A stretch of 64,000 nucleotides of DNA, taken from JAWVFN01 sp963696625. GTDB lineage: Bacteria; Actinomycetota; Thermoleophilia; Solirubrobacterales; 70-9. Where the stretch lies: contig CAVOKZ010000038.1 in NCBI GenBank assembly GCA_963696625.1, positions 124,001-188,000 on the forward strand, read 5' to 3'. The position numbers and the translations under genes were made by a program. Positions within the stretch are counted from its first letter, which is position 1. Each line of letters opens with the position of its first letter. This document shows positions 36,009 through 43,687 of the stretch, piece after piece. The notes below the pieces were generated by a model that was given only the letters and a program-made list of their open reading frames with translations, was not told the DNA's origin and did no database searches.

Positions 36009-37424
36009 GTGATCGTCAACTCGCAGGCGGTCGAGTTGTTCGGCTACGAGCGCGAAGAGCTGCTCGGGCACCGGGTCGAGATCCTCGTCCCCGACGCCTT
36101 CCGCAGCAATCACCAGAACAAACGCATCCGCTACCTCAAGCAGCCGGTGTCGCGGCCGATGGGCGCCGGGCTTGACCTCCGCGCCCGCGCCGCCGACAGG
36201 CGCGAGTTCCCCTGTGAGGTCTCGCTGTCGGCGATGGAGACCGACAACGGGACCCTTGCCCTGGCCGCGATCCGCGACATCAGCGATCGCCACGAGGCCC
36301 AGGAAGAGCTGCGCGACGCCGTCGGCCGCCTGCGCGCCGCCGCCGACGTCGCCGCCGCCGTCGGCGCCGAGACCGACCTCGACCGCGTGCTCGAGACGAT
36401 CGTCGACCGCGGCCGCAGCCTGATCGAGGCGCGGGCGCTGATGGTCCTCCTCGCGCAGGGCGATGAGTTCGTGATCTCGGCGATGGCCGGTGACGTCGAC
36501 AAGGGCATGCGCAACCAGCGGGTGCAGCACGCAAGTGACGTCCTCTGGGGCGTGTTCGGCCTGTGCTCCAGCGCCTCGGCCCTGATCGCGCCGCTTCTCT
36601 TCCGCGGCTCGCAGCTCGGCACGCTGCTGGCGGTCGATCGGATCCGCGAGGGCCCCGGCTTCGGCGAAGAGGATCAGCGGCTGCTCGAGGCGTTCGCCGC
36701 GAGCGCGGCGACGGCCGTGGCGACCGCAAAGACGGTCGCCGAGGAGCGGCTGCGCGAGTCGATCAAGGGCTCCGAGCACGAGCGCGCGCACTGGGCCCGC
36801 GAGCTGCACGACGAGACGCTCCAGGGCCTCGCGGGGGTCCACCTGACGCTCAGCGGCGCGATGCGCAGCGGCTCGCCCGACAAGGTCCGCGTCGCCGCGC
36901 ATGACGCGGTCGACGAGATCGCCTCCCAGGTCGAGACCCTCCTGGGCTGATCACTGAGCTGCGCCCCGCGGCCCTCGACGAGATCGGGCTCGAGTCGGCG
37001 CTCAACGCGCTCGCCGATCGCTGCGCGTCGGCGGACGGCCTCTCGGTCGAGTGCGAGGTGACGATCCCCCACCCCGCGGCGCTCGGCGACGAGCTACAGA
37101 CCGCGGTCTACCGCCTTGCGCAGGAGGGGCTCAACAACGTCCACAAGCACTCGCGCATCGACAAGGCCGAGCTTTCGGTTTGCGCCGAGGATGGGGAGGT
37201 CCGCCTGCTCGTCCGCGACGAGGGCGTCGGCTTCGAGCCGAAGATCGTCGGCAGGGGGTTCGGGCTCACCGGAATGCAGGAGCGGGCCGCGACCCTCGGC
37301 GGCGAGCCTCGAGATTGTCTCTGCGCCGGGGGCGGGCACCGAGGTCCGCGCCCAGGCGCCGCTTCCGGGCGCCGAGAACGTGAACGGCACCCGCCTCAAC
37401 GGCGACCGCCCGGCGTCAATCTGA
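36009..37424 (+). pseudogene. Broken NarX/DesK-type sensor histidine kinase (PAS-GAF-HisKA_3-HATPase)
   Basis: The protein enters mid-PAS (VIVNSQAVELFGYEREELLG) with no start region and continues through a GAF-like domain (ETDLDRVLETIVDRGRSLIE). The HisKA_3 phosphoacceptor helix is intact (HWARELHDETLQGLAGVHLT). A stop at 36950 is bypassed by restoring one base (GLITELRPAALDEIGLESAL). The ATPase domain follows (LAQEGLNNVHKHSR, VRDEGVGFEP, GFGLTGMQERAATLGG). A second frame change at about 37315 leads to SLEIVSAPGAGTEVRAQAPL and the stop at 37424. It has lost its N-terminus and has two indels. The scrap of response regulator beside it may have been its partner. Confidence 0.7.
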
Positions 37425-37429
37425 ACGCG

Positions 37430-37460
37430 ATTCTTATCCGCCTCTAACCCCGGCTTGAGG
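37430..37460 (+). promoter_or_regulatory. Shared island promoter motif, site 1
   Basis: ATTCTTATCCGCCTCTAACC followed by CCGGCTTGAGG. The two half-blocks ATTCT (37430) and CTAAC (37444) are 14 bases apart, and the second is 39 bases before the ATG at 37483. Sites 2 and 3 have the same layout. Confidence 0.55.
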
Positions 37461-37482
37461 CGCGGGCCGGATCATTGGTTCC

Positions 37483-37818
37483 ATGAGCGACGAGCCCAGC
37501 GCCACCCCCCGCGGAGCCAGTCCTCGGTCGAGGGTCGCCCGGCGACGGCCCTCGACCACCAACTTGACGATCAAGATCGCCGGGATCGCGGCCGCGGGCG
37601 CGCTCGCGATCGGCGCCGCGCTCGGCGTGCAGATGGCGTCGGGGTCCGATCCGGCGCTCGGCCCCAAGCAGGCGAAGTCCGCGGCGACCTCATCGCAGTC
37701 CTCGGCCGACTCCTCGACAGCTTCCTCGTCATATCCGAGCCCGTCGGGCTACTCGGCGATGCTGCCGAGCACCCAGGCCTCGAGCGCGCCCGCGCCGGTC
37801 ACCAGCGCTACCTCCTGA
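37483..37818 (+). CDS. Small membrane-anchored protein, VQMA family, copy 1
   Basis: 111 aa. A basic N-terminus of about 30 residues precedes one membrane helix (IAGIAAAGALAIGAALGVQM) and the segment GVQMASGSDPALGPKQAKSA. The rest is Ser/Ala/Pro-rich (SSADSSTASSSYPSPSG). The VQMAxGxDPALGPK block recurs in the protein at 40682. N-in topology puts the low-complexity tail outside the cell. I do not recognise the family; it is preceded by the shared island promoter motif. Confidence 0.6.
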   Translation: MSDEPSATPRGASPRSRVARRRPSTTNLTIKIAGIAAAGALAIGAALGVQMASGSDPALGPKQAKSAATSSQSSADSSTASSSYPSPSGYSAMLPSTQASSAPAPVTSATS

Positions 37819-37826
37819 CTAAGCGC

Positions 37827-37857
37827 CTTCTCACGCGCGCCTTACCCCTGACTCAGC
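37827..37857 (+). promoter_or_regulatory. Shared island promoter motif, site 2
   Basis: CTTCTCACGCGCGCCTTACC followed by CCTGACTCAGC. Half-blocks CTTCT (37827) and CTTAC (37841) are 14 bases apart; CTTAC is 38 bases before the ferredoxin ATG at 37879. The last bases before the ATG (ATCATGAGCCC) also resemble site 3 (AGCATGAGGCC). Confidence 0.6.
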
Positions 37858-37878
37858 CGGCTCGCCGATCATGAGCCC

Positions 37879-38085
37879 ATGAAGACGAAAGTCCATATCG
37901 ACACCGGCTCCTGCCTCGGATACGGCGACTGCGCCGCGCTGGCGCCGCACGCGTTCAAGGTCGACGACGTGGCCGAGTTCATCGGCGACGGCTCTGAGCA
38001 GGACATCCTCGACGCCGCCCGGGCCTGCCCGGCCGAGGCGATCGTCGTGGTCGACGCGGAGACCGGCAAGCAGCTTCACCCCTGA
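37879..38085 (+). CDS. Single-cluster ferredoxin, probably [3Fe-4S]
   Basis: 68 aa. Cys ligands in SCLGYGDCAALAP and ARACPAEAIVV; the spacing C-x5-C ... C-P gives three ligands, as in the [3Fe-4S] ferredoxins that feed cytochromes P450 and other oxidoreductases. The acidic surface is typical. The gene has the shared island promoter motif and overlaps the convergent sensor kinase by 10 bases. No P450 is in the window, so the partner is unknown; the nearby ferric-reductase-like protein or ApbE target is a candidate. Confidence 0.85.
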   Translation: MKTKVHIDTGSCLGYGDCAALAPHAFKVDDVAEFIGDGSEQDILDAARACPAEAIVVVDAETGKQLHP

Positions 38086-39563
38086 GCGGCGGGGCGGCCG
38101 TCCCCGGCCCGCAGGCCCGGGATCCGGAACCGGAACGTCGCGCCGCTTCCAGCGGGTGAGGAAGCGACGATCTCGCCTCCGTGGGCCTCGACGATCGCTC
38201 GCGCGATCGCCAAACCCAACCCGCTGCCGCCCTGCTCGCGGGTGCGCCCCGAGTCCGTGCGGTGGAAGCGGTCGAAGATCCGCTCGAGCTGCTCCGGCGG
38301 AATTCCGGTCCCGTCGTCGTGGACCGAGAACACGGCGCTGCCGTTTTCGGCGCCGATCGTGACGTCGATCTCGCCGTCCGGCGAGGTGTGGCGCACGGCG
38401 TTCGTAACCAGGTTGCGCAGCACCTGGGCGAGGCGATCGGGGTCGGCATCGAGCGTGCCGCCGGCGTTTGAGGTCACCTTGAAGCGGCGCTCGCCCAACA
38501 GCGGCAGGTCACGGCGGAGGTCCTCGACGAAGTCGTCAACCGGAACCGGGCGGCGCTCCAGCAGCCCGCCGCGCTCGGCCTTGGCGAGGGTCAGCATGTC
38601 GTCGACGAGGCGGTTCATGCGGCCGACCTCGCGCAGGAGCTCGGCGGACTCCGCCTCGACGAACTCGGGGTCGTCGCGGTGGCGGCCGAGCAGCTCGATC
38701 CTGCCCCGCAGGACCGTCAATGGGCTGCGCAGCTCGTGCGATGCGTCGGAGACGAACTCGCGCTGCCGGCGAAACCCGGCCTCGAGCCGGTCGAGCATGT
38801 GGTTGAACGCCTCGGCCAGCACTCCCACCTCGTCGCTCCCCTCGTAGTCGATGCGGTGGCTGAGATCGCCCGAGTCGACCTGGGCGGCGACCGAGGCCAT
38901 GCGCCGCAACGGTTTCGAGATCAGGTTCGCGAGCCAGATTGCGATCGCTACCGCCAGGGCGAGCGCGACGGCGCCGACGATGACGAACGTGTTGCGGATG
39001 CCCTGCTGCGCGTCGGTCACCGATGTCAGCGGGTCGGCGACGCGGAAGGTGCCCACCCGGCGGCCTTGCGACGCGATCGGCTCGGTCAGCACCCGCAGGT
39101 CGCCCGCCTCCTCGTTGGAGACGGTCGCGAGGCCCGCGGGGGCGGTGAGAAGACCCTCGCCGCCGGCGCCCTCATCGCCTTCGTCTTCGCCGGGGTCGCC
39201 TCCGTGCTCGCCTTCCTCTCCGCCTTCGAGCTCCGTCTCGACGATGCGGCGCTGGTTGGTGACTTGGGCGCCGCCGTCCACGTCGATGGCGAAGATCCGC
39301 GATGCCGCGTGATAGCGCTGCGAGTCGACGTACTCGCGGCTGGCGGTCTCGAGCGAGTCTGGGCTCGCGGCCTGCCCGGTAGCGACCACCTGCTGGGTGA
39401 ACTCGGTGTACTGGTCACGCAGGTCGCGGTCGATGCGCGCGCGCAGGTCCGAGCCGGTGCCGGCGTGCAGGGCGATGAAGGTGACGCCGACGATCAGGGC
39501 GCTGACGGCGGATATCGCGAGCACCAGCCGCAGGCGCAACCCGCCCGGCAAGCGCCTAAGCAT
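38076..39563 (-). CDS. Two-component sensor histidine kinase (HAMP-HisKA-HATPase)
   Basis: 495 aa. First membrane helix at residues 12-33, extracytoplasmic sensor domain 34-190, second helix about 192-214, then HAMP. HisKA has the H-box VSDASHELRSPLTVLRGRIEL. The ATPase has NLVTNAVRHTSP, VHDDGTGIPPEQLERIFDRFHR and GGSGLGLAIARAIVEAHGG. All catalytic blocks are intact. The sensor domain contains an acidic Gly/Glu/His-rich stretch (residues 111-137, ELEGGEEGEHGGDPGEDEG) that could bind metal cations. The gene overlaps the upstream response regulator by 8 bases. Confidence 0.9.
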   Translation of the reverse strand: MLRRLPGGLRLRLVLAISAVSALIVGVTFIALHAGTGSDLRARIDRDLRDQYTEFTQQVVATGQAASPDSLETASREYVDSQRYHAASRIFAIDVDGGAQVTNQRRIVETELEGGEEGEHGGDPGEDEGDEGAGGEGLLTAPAGLATVSNEEAGDLRVLTEPIASQGRRVGTFRVADPLTSVTDAQQGIRNTFVIVGAVALALAVAIAIWLANLISKPLRRMASVAAQVDSGDLSHRIDYEGSDEVGVLAEAFNHMLDRLEAGFRRQREFVSDASHELRSPLTVLRGRIELLGRHRDDPEFVEAESAELLREVGRMNRLVDDMLTLAKAERGGLLERRPVPVDDFVEDLRRDLPLLGERRFKVTSNAGGTLDADPDRLAQVLRNLVTNAVRHTSPDGEIDVTIGAENGSAVFSVHDDGTGIPPEQLERIFDRFHRTDSGRTREQGGSGLGLAIARAIVEAHGGEIVASSPAGSGATFRFRIPGLRAGDGRPAAQG

Positions 39564-40233
39564 CGGCGCTCACCAGCTTGTACCCGACCGAGCGCACCGT
39601 CTCGATCGGCGCCGCACCGTCGACCGCCGCGAGCTTGCGGCGCAGGTATCCGATGTAGACCTCGAGAACGTTGGTGCCGGGGTCGTAGTCGTAGCCCCAC
39701 ACGGCGTTGAGGATCTGCTCGCGCGAGACGACGATGTCCGCGTGGCGCATCAGGTAGGCGAGCAGCTCGAACTCGCGTGCGGTGAGCGCCACCGGCTTGC
39801 CGTCGCGCTCGACCGCGCGGCGGCGAAAGTCGAGGTGCAGGTTGCCGACGCTGAGAGTCGAGCTGTCGGCGCGACCGGGGGCTCGCAGCTGGGTCCGGAT
39901 TCGCGCCAGCAGCTCCTCGAACGCGAATGGCTTGGTCAGGTAGTCGTTGGCGCCGAGGTCGAGGCCCTCGACCTTGTCCTCGGTTTCGCCCAGTGCGGTG
40001 AGCATGATCACCGGAAGCGAGGCGTCGCGCTCGCGCAGGCGCTCGAGCACCTGCATGCCGCCGAGGCCGGGGAGGAGGACATCGAGGACGACGAGGGCGT
40101 AGTCGCCGGTCAGGGCCTTGGCCAGCCCCTCCTCGCCGTCGAAGGCGCAGCCGACGGCGTAGCCCTCCGCCTCGAGGCCGCGGCGCACGAACTCGGCGAT
40201 CGGCCGCTCATCTTCGACGACGAGGATTCGCAT
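39556..40233 (-). CDS. OmpR/PhoB-family response regulator
   Basis: 225 aa from ATG 40233. Receiver domain with the acidic pocket (LVVEDERP), the phosphoacceptor Asp in ALVVLDVLLPGLGG, Thr in VIMLTALGE and Lys in DYLTKPFAFEELLAR. The C-terminal winged helix has ALTAREFELLAYLMRHADIVVSREQILN and VLEVYIGYLRRKL, SVGYKLV. It is translated with the sensor kinase. Its start is divergent from the small exported protein gene at 40333, with shared motif site 3 between them. Confidence 0.92.
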   Translation of the reverse strand: MRILVVEDERPIAEFVRRGLEAEGYAVGCAFDGEEGLAKALTGDYALVVLDVLLPGLGGMQVLERLRERDASLPVIMLTALGETEDKVEGLDLGANDYLTKPFAFEELLARIRTQLRAPGRADSSTLSVGNLHLDFRRRAVERDGKPVALTAREFELLAYLMRHADIVVSREQILNAVWGYDYDPGTNVLEVYIGYLRRKLAAVDGAAPIETVRSVGYKLVSADA

Positions 40234-40280
40234 GCAACAGATGCTAGGCGCGGATTCGCCGGAAAACCCTGCATAAGAAC

Positions 40281-40311
40281 CTTCTAATTCGCCCCTTACC
40301 GCGGTCTCAGG
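40281..40311. promoter_or_regulatory. Shared island promoter motif, site 3
   Basis: CTTCTAATTCGCCCCTTACC followed by GCGGTCTCAGG. Half-blocks CTTCT (40281) and CTTAC (40295) are 14 bases apart, the second 38 bases before the ATG at 40333. It matches site 2 at most positions and lies between the divergent response regulator and the small-protein/ApbE operon. Confidence 0.6.
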
Positions 40312-40332
40312 CCTGGCGCCGAGCATGAGGCC

Positions 40333-40689
40333 ATGCGATACGCAACCAAGATCAAGCCGGCCGCGGTGATCGCCGCGGCCTTCGTCGGGGGTGCTGCGCT
40401 GGTAGGCGCCGCGCTCAATCCGGCGTCAAAGACGGGCGACTCAACCGCGCAGCTGGCACCCGAGGTGATTCACAAGCGCAAGGTGCGCACCGTCCATGTC
40501 AACCCGAAGGCCGTGCCGGCCGCGACCAGCGTAGCTCCGACGCCGATCTCGGCGCCGATCAGCACCTCGACGGCGGCGAGCTCCCCGGCGAGCGTCAGCT
40601 CGCAGGTCTCGCCCGGCGGCGGTGGTGCTGGCGGTGGCGAGGGCGGCGAGCACGGCGAGCACGAGGGTGGTGAGCTCGGCGATGACTGA
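40333..40689 (+). CDS. Small exported protein with acidic Gly/Glu/His tail
   Basis: 118 aa. Membrane anchor or uncleaved signal at residues 10-28 (AAVIAAAFVGGAALVGAAL). A basic stretch (HKRKVRTVHVNPKAVPAAT) is similar to one in the next protein. Then come a Ser/Pro linker and a tail GGEGGEHGEHEGGELGDD, like the sensor-domain stretch of the adjacent kinase. No cysteine. It is the first gene of a tightly overlapped operon: its stop overlaps the ATG of the next gene by 8 bases. Function unknown; cation binding outside the cell is a guess. Confidence 0.6.
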   Translation: MRYATKIKPAAVIAAAFVGGAALVGAALNPASKTGDSTAQLAPEVIHKRKVRTVHVNPKAVPAATSVAPTPISAPISTSTAASSPASVSSQVSPGGGGAGGGEGGEHGEHEGGELGDD

Positions 40690-41032
40690 CGCCGGCTCGA
40701 GCCCGACCTACAGCAAGCACACGCCCGCGCGCCGTTCGACGCGAGGGGTGACCGTCCGGGTGGCGGCGCTTGCGGGCGCCGCCACCCTTGCGGTCGGAGG
40801 CGCGCTCGCGGTCCAGATGGCGCGCGGCGCCGACCCGGCGCTCGGCCCGAAGACCGCGGCGTCGGCCCAGCCCCGCAAGAAGGTGGTCACGACCGTCGTC
40901 GTCCGCAAGGTGCCGGCTCCGGCCACCGGCTCGGGCACGGCTTCGAGCAGCGCCTCGACACCCACCTACAGCTACGCGCCCGCGCCCACGCCGGCGCCGG
41001 CGCCGGCGCCGGTGGTGAGCAGTACCTCGTGA
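40682..41032 (+). CDS. Small membrane-anchored protein, VQMA family, copy 2
   Basis: 116 aa from ATG 40682. Basic N-terminus, one helix (VAALAGAATLAVGGALAVQM), then AVQMARGADPALGPKTAASA, a KKVVTTVVVRKVPAPAT block, and a Ser/Thr/Pro-Ala tail (YAPAPTPAPAPAPVVSSTS). Clearly related to the protein at 37483. It overlaps the following ApbE gene by 4 bases, so it is translated with it. Its tail contains TGSGTASS, only loosely like ApbE flavinylation sites; not proof. Confidence 0.6.
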   Translation: MTDAGSSPTYSKHTPARRSTRGVTVRVAALAGAATLAVGGALAVQMARGADPALGPKTAASAQPRKKVVTTVVVRKVPAPATGSGTASSSASTPTYSYAPAPTPAPAPAPVVSSTS

Positions 41033-41982
41033 GCGCCACGGCCGAAATCGGCAGCGAGCACGAGCGGCGCTTCGAGCTGTTCGGCTCGCGCGTACGGCTG
41101 CTGGTCGGTGAGCCGGCGCGGCCGGGCCTGCCGTCGGCCCCCGCGGTCTCGATCCAGATCGAGGGCTTCCTGCGCTCGCTGCATCGTCAGCTCACTCGTT
41201 TCGATCCCGGCAGCGACCTCTGCCGGCTCAACGCAGATCCTGCCGAGTCGGTGACCGTGAGCCCGACGCTGGCGAGCGCGGTCGAGGCCGCGCTCTGGGC
41301 CGCGGACTACTCGCAGGGACTGGTCGACCCGACCCTCGTCGGCGAGCTCGAGCGGGCGGGGTACGCGCGCTCGCGGGCAGGCACATCGCCCGCGCCGCTG
41401 CAGCTCGCCATCGCTGGTGCCCCTCGGCGGTCTCCGGCGCGCCCAAGGTCCGACGGTGCCTGGCGCCGGGTCGCCGTAGACCGCGTGCGGGGCACGGTGA
41501 CCCGTCCCCCGGGTGTGCGGATCGACAGCGGCGGCACCGGCAAGGGCCTGGCCGCCGATCTCGCCGCGGCGCGGCTCGGCGGCTACGCGATGTACGTCGT
41601 CGACGCCGGCGGCGATCTGCGCGTCGGCGGTGAGCACCCCGTGCCACGCTCGGTGCGAATCGAGCACCCGCTTCGCGACGAGCCCGCCCACGAGCTGCTG
41701 CTCGGCCGCGGCGCCGTGGCGACCAGCGGGATCAAGACGCGGCTGTGGCGCACGGACGATGGATTCGCCCACCATCTGCTCGACCCCCTGACCGGCGAGC
41801 CGGCCTGGACCGGCGTGATCCAGGCGAGCGCGATCGGCGCGACCGCGCTCGAGGCCGAAACGCTGGCCAAGATCGCGTTTCTCGGTGGCCCCGAGCGCGC
41901 CGCCGAGGTGCTGACGCCCACGGGCGGCCTGATCGTGCTCGACGACGGGATGGTTCAACTCTTTGGCCCGGTGTCGGCTTGA
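41029..41982 (+). CDS. apbE: ApbE family FAD:protein FMN transferase
   Basis: 317 aa from GTG 41029. Family blocks: LTRFDPGSDLCRLN, GVRIDSGGTGKGLAADL, YVVDAGGDLRVGG, HHLLDPLTGEPAWTGVIQAS and ATALEAETLAKIAFLGG. The usual Asp of the last metal motif is Glu here. No clear signal peptide or lipobox is seen, though ApbE proteins normally act outside the membrane; the N-terminus may use another route. It attaches FMN to Ser/Thr of extracytoplasmic redox proteins. It overlaps the next gene by 4 bases. Confidence 0.85.
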   Translation: MSATAEIGSEHERRFELFGSRVRLLVGEPARPGLPSAPAVSIQIEGFLRSLHRQLTRFDPGSDLCRLNADPAESVTVSPTLASAVEAALWAADYSQGLVDPTLVGELERAGYARSRAGTSPAPLQLAIAGAPRRSPARPRSDGAWRRVAVDRVRGTVTRPPGVRIDSGGTGKGLAADLAAARLGGYAMYVVDAGGDLRVGGEHPVPRSVRIEHPLRDEPAHELLLGRGAVATSGIKTRLWRTDDGFAHHLLDPLTGEPAWTGVIQASAIGATALEAETLAKIAFLGGPERAAEVLTPTGGLIVLDDGMVQLFGPVSA

Positions 41983-42620
41983 CCGCCTCGGCCTACACCG
42001 ATCCGGGTCAGCATCTGTTCTGGCTCGGCAGCCGCGCGTTCGGCGTCGTCGCCCTCGTGCTCTCGGCCGTCTCGGTCGGTCTCGGGCTGGCGATGGCGGG
42101 CCGCTTCGTCAAGTCCCCGGGGGCGCCGGCACGGATCAAGCAGCTTCACGAAGCGACGGCGCTGGTGACGCTGATCGCTATCGCCGCCCACGGCCTGCTG
42201 CTGCTCGGCGACACCTACCTGCGTCCCGGCCTGGCCGGAATCGCGATCCCGTTCGTGAGCGACGTGACTCCGTTCTGGACCGGGCTCGGCATCGTCGCCG
42301 GCTGGCTCGCGGCGCTGCTGGGGCTGAGCTTCTACGTCCGCCGCTGGATCGGCAACAAGCTGTGGCGGCGCATGCACCGCTGGACGCTCGCGGTCTACGT
42401 GCTCGGCGTCGCCCATACGCTCGGCTCGGGGACCGATGCGGGCTCGCCGTGGCTGCTCGCGATCCTCGTCGCAACCGCGGCGCCAATTGTGATCATGGCC
42501 CTGGCGCGGTACACATCGACCACCGGGCCCTCCGCCTCGCGTCCGCGGCCGGCGGTCCAGGGTTCGGTCGGGGCGGCCCATATCGGCCCTGGAGCGGCAG
42601 AATGGAAGCGTGATCGATGA
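41979..42620 (+). CDS. Ferric-reductase-like transmembrane (heme b) protein
   Basis: 213 aa from TTG 41979, coupled to apbE. Five to six membrane helices. Paired His suitable for heme b lie in QLHEATALVTLIAIAAHGLL and RMHRWTLAVYVLGVAHTLG, as in FRD/YedZ-MsrQ type proteins. No flavin reductase or NAD-binding domain follows, so an external electron donor such as a flavinylated protein or ferredoxin is needed. Its end overlaps the prfA start by 11 bases. Confidence 0.8.
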   Translation: MTASAYTDPGQHLFWLGSRAFGVVALVLSAVSVGLGLAMAGRFVKSPGAPARIKQLHEATALVTLIAIAAHGLLLLGDTYLRPGLAGIAIPFVSDVTPFWTGLGIVAGWLAALLGLSFYVRRWIGNKLWRRMHRWTLAVYVLGVAHTLGSGTDAGSPWLLAILVATAAPIVIMALARYTSTTGPSASRPRPAVQGSVGAAHIGPGAAEWKRDR

Positions 42621-43687
42621 TCTCGTCGAGCAGATCGAGGCCCGGTACGCGGAAGCTCGAACAGCAGATGGCCGACCCCGAGCTGCACGCCGACCGCGAC
42701 CGCGCGGCGGAGGTCGGGCGCGAGTTCAACCGGCTGAAGCCGCTGCACGAGCTGGCGCAGCGCTACCTGACCCTCAAGGACGATCTCGAAGGCGCCCGCG
42801 AGCTGCTCGCCGAGGACGGCGACGATCCCGACCTGAAGAAGGTCCTCGCCGAGGCCCCGGGTCAGCTCGAGGCGCTCGCGGAGGAGATCAGGCTCGCATC
42901 GGTCGAGCCCGACCCCAACGACGAGAAGAACGTGATCGTCGAGATCCGCGCCGGGACCGGGGGCGACGAGGCGGCTCTGTTCGCCGGCGACCTGCTCAAG
43001 ATGCTGCGCACGTTCGCCGAGCGCAAGGGGTTTCAGACCGAGGTCTTGTCCCAGTCCGCTTCCGAAGTGGGAGGCTTCAAGGAAGTGACCTTCGCGATCA
43101 AAGGAGATGGCGCCTACTCGCTGTTCAAATACGAAGGCGGCACTCACCGGGTGCAGCGGGTGCCGAAGACCGAGTCGCAGGGGCGGATCCACACCTCGAC
43201 CGCGACGGTCGCCGTTCTGCCCGAGGTCGAGGACGTCGAGGTCGACGTCAACGAGAACGACCTGCAGATCGACGTCTACCGTTCCTCCGGCCCGGGCGGC
43301 CAGTCGGTCAACACCACCGACTCCGCCGTGCGGATCACCCACAAGCCCACCGGCCTGGTCGTCTCGATGCAGGACGAGAAGTCGCAGCTCCAGAACCGCG
43401 CGGCGGCGATGCGCGTCCTGCGCGCGCGGCTGTACGAGCAGAAGCTCGCCGAGCAGCAGGCGGAGATCTCGGCCGAGCGCCGTTTGCAGGTCGGCAGCGG
43501 CGAGCGCTCGGAGAAGGTCCGCACCTACAACTTCCCCCAGGACCGGATCACCGACCACCGGATCAAGCTCACGGTGAGCGGCGTCGACAGGGTTCTCGGC
43601 GGGGACCTCGGCGAGCTCACCGAGGCGCTGGCCGCCGAGGAGAAGCGCAGCCGCCTCGAGGAGCAAACCGAGGCGGCGAGCGGATGA
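42610..43687 (+). CDS. prfA: Peptide chain release factor 1 (frame disruption near 42655)
   Basis: From GTG 42610 the N-terminus reads VIDDLVEQIEARYAE. One extra base at about 42655 must be skipped to continue LEQQMADPELHADRDRAAEV; the repaired length is 358 aa, normal for RF1. The stop-codon reading motif PxT is in RVPKTESQGRIHTS and the catalytic GGQ in SSGPGGQSVNTTDSAV. An alternative ATG at 42677 would drop about 22 residues of domain 1. No stop codon lies at the shift site, unlike the programmed shift of prfB. It is first in prfA-SnoaL-prmC-tsaC. Confidence 0.9.

Noticed and set aside
36009..36950. Treating the plus-strand frame as a complete short sensor protein
   Set aside because: It starts in the middle of a PAS domain and lacks the ATPase domain, which is present in the next frames.
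40682..41032. Calling the small protein a confirmed ApbE flavinylation target
   Set aside because: No FMN-binding domain and only a loose TGSGTASS match; the position next to apbE is suggestive only.
42610..42700. Programmed +1 frameshift in prfA, by analogy with prfB
   Set aside because: There is no in-frame stop, no slippery CUU-UGA-like site and no internal Shine-Dalgarno at the shift. Similar one-base shifts occur in unrelated genes of the window, so an error is simpler. meaB and prfA share GAAGCTCGA near the shift, but this is common in high-GC coding sequence.
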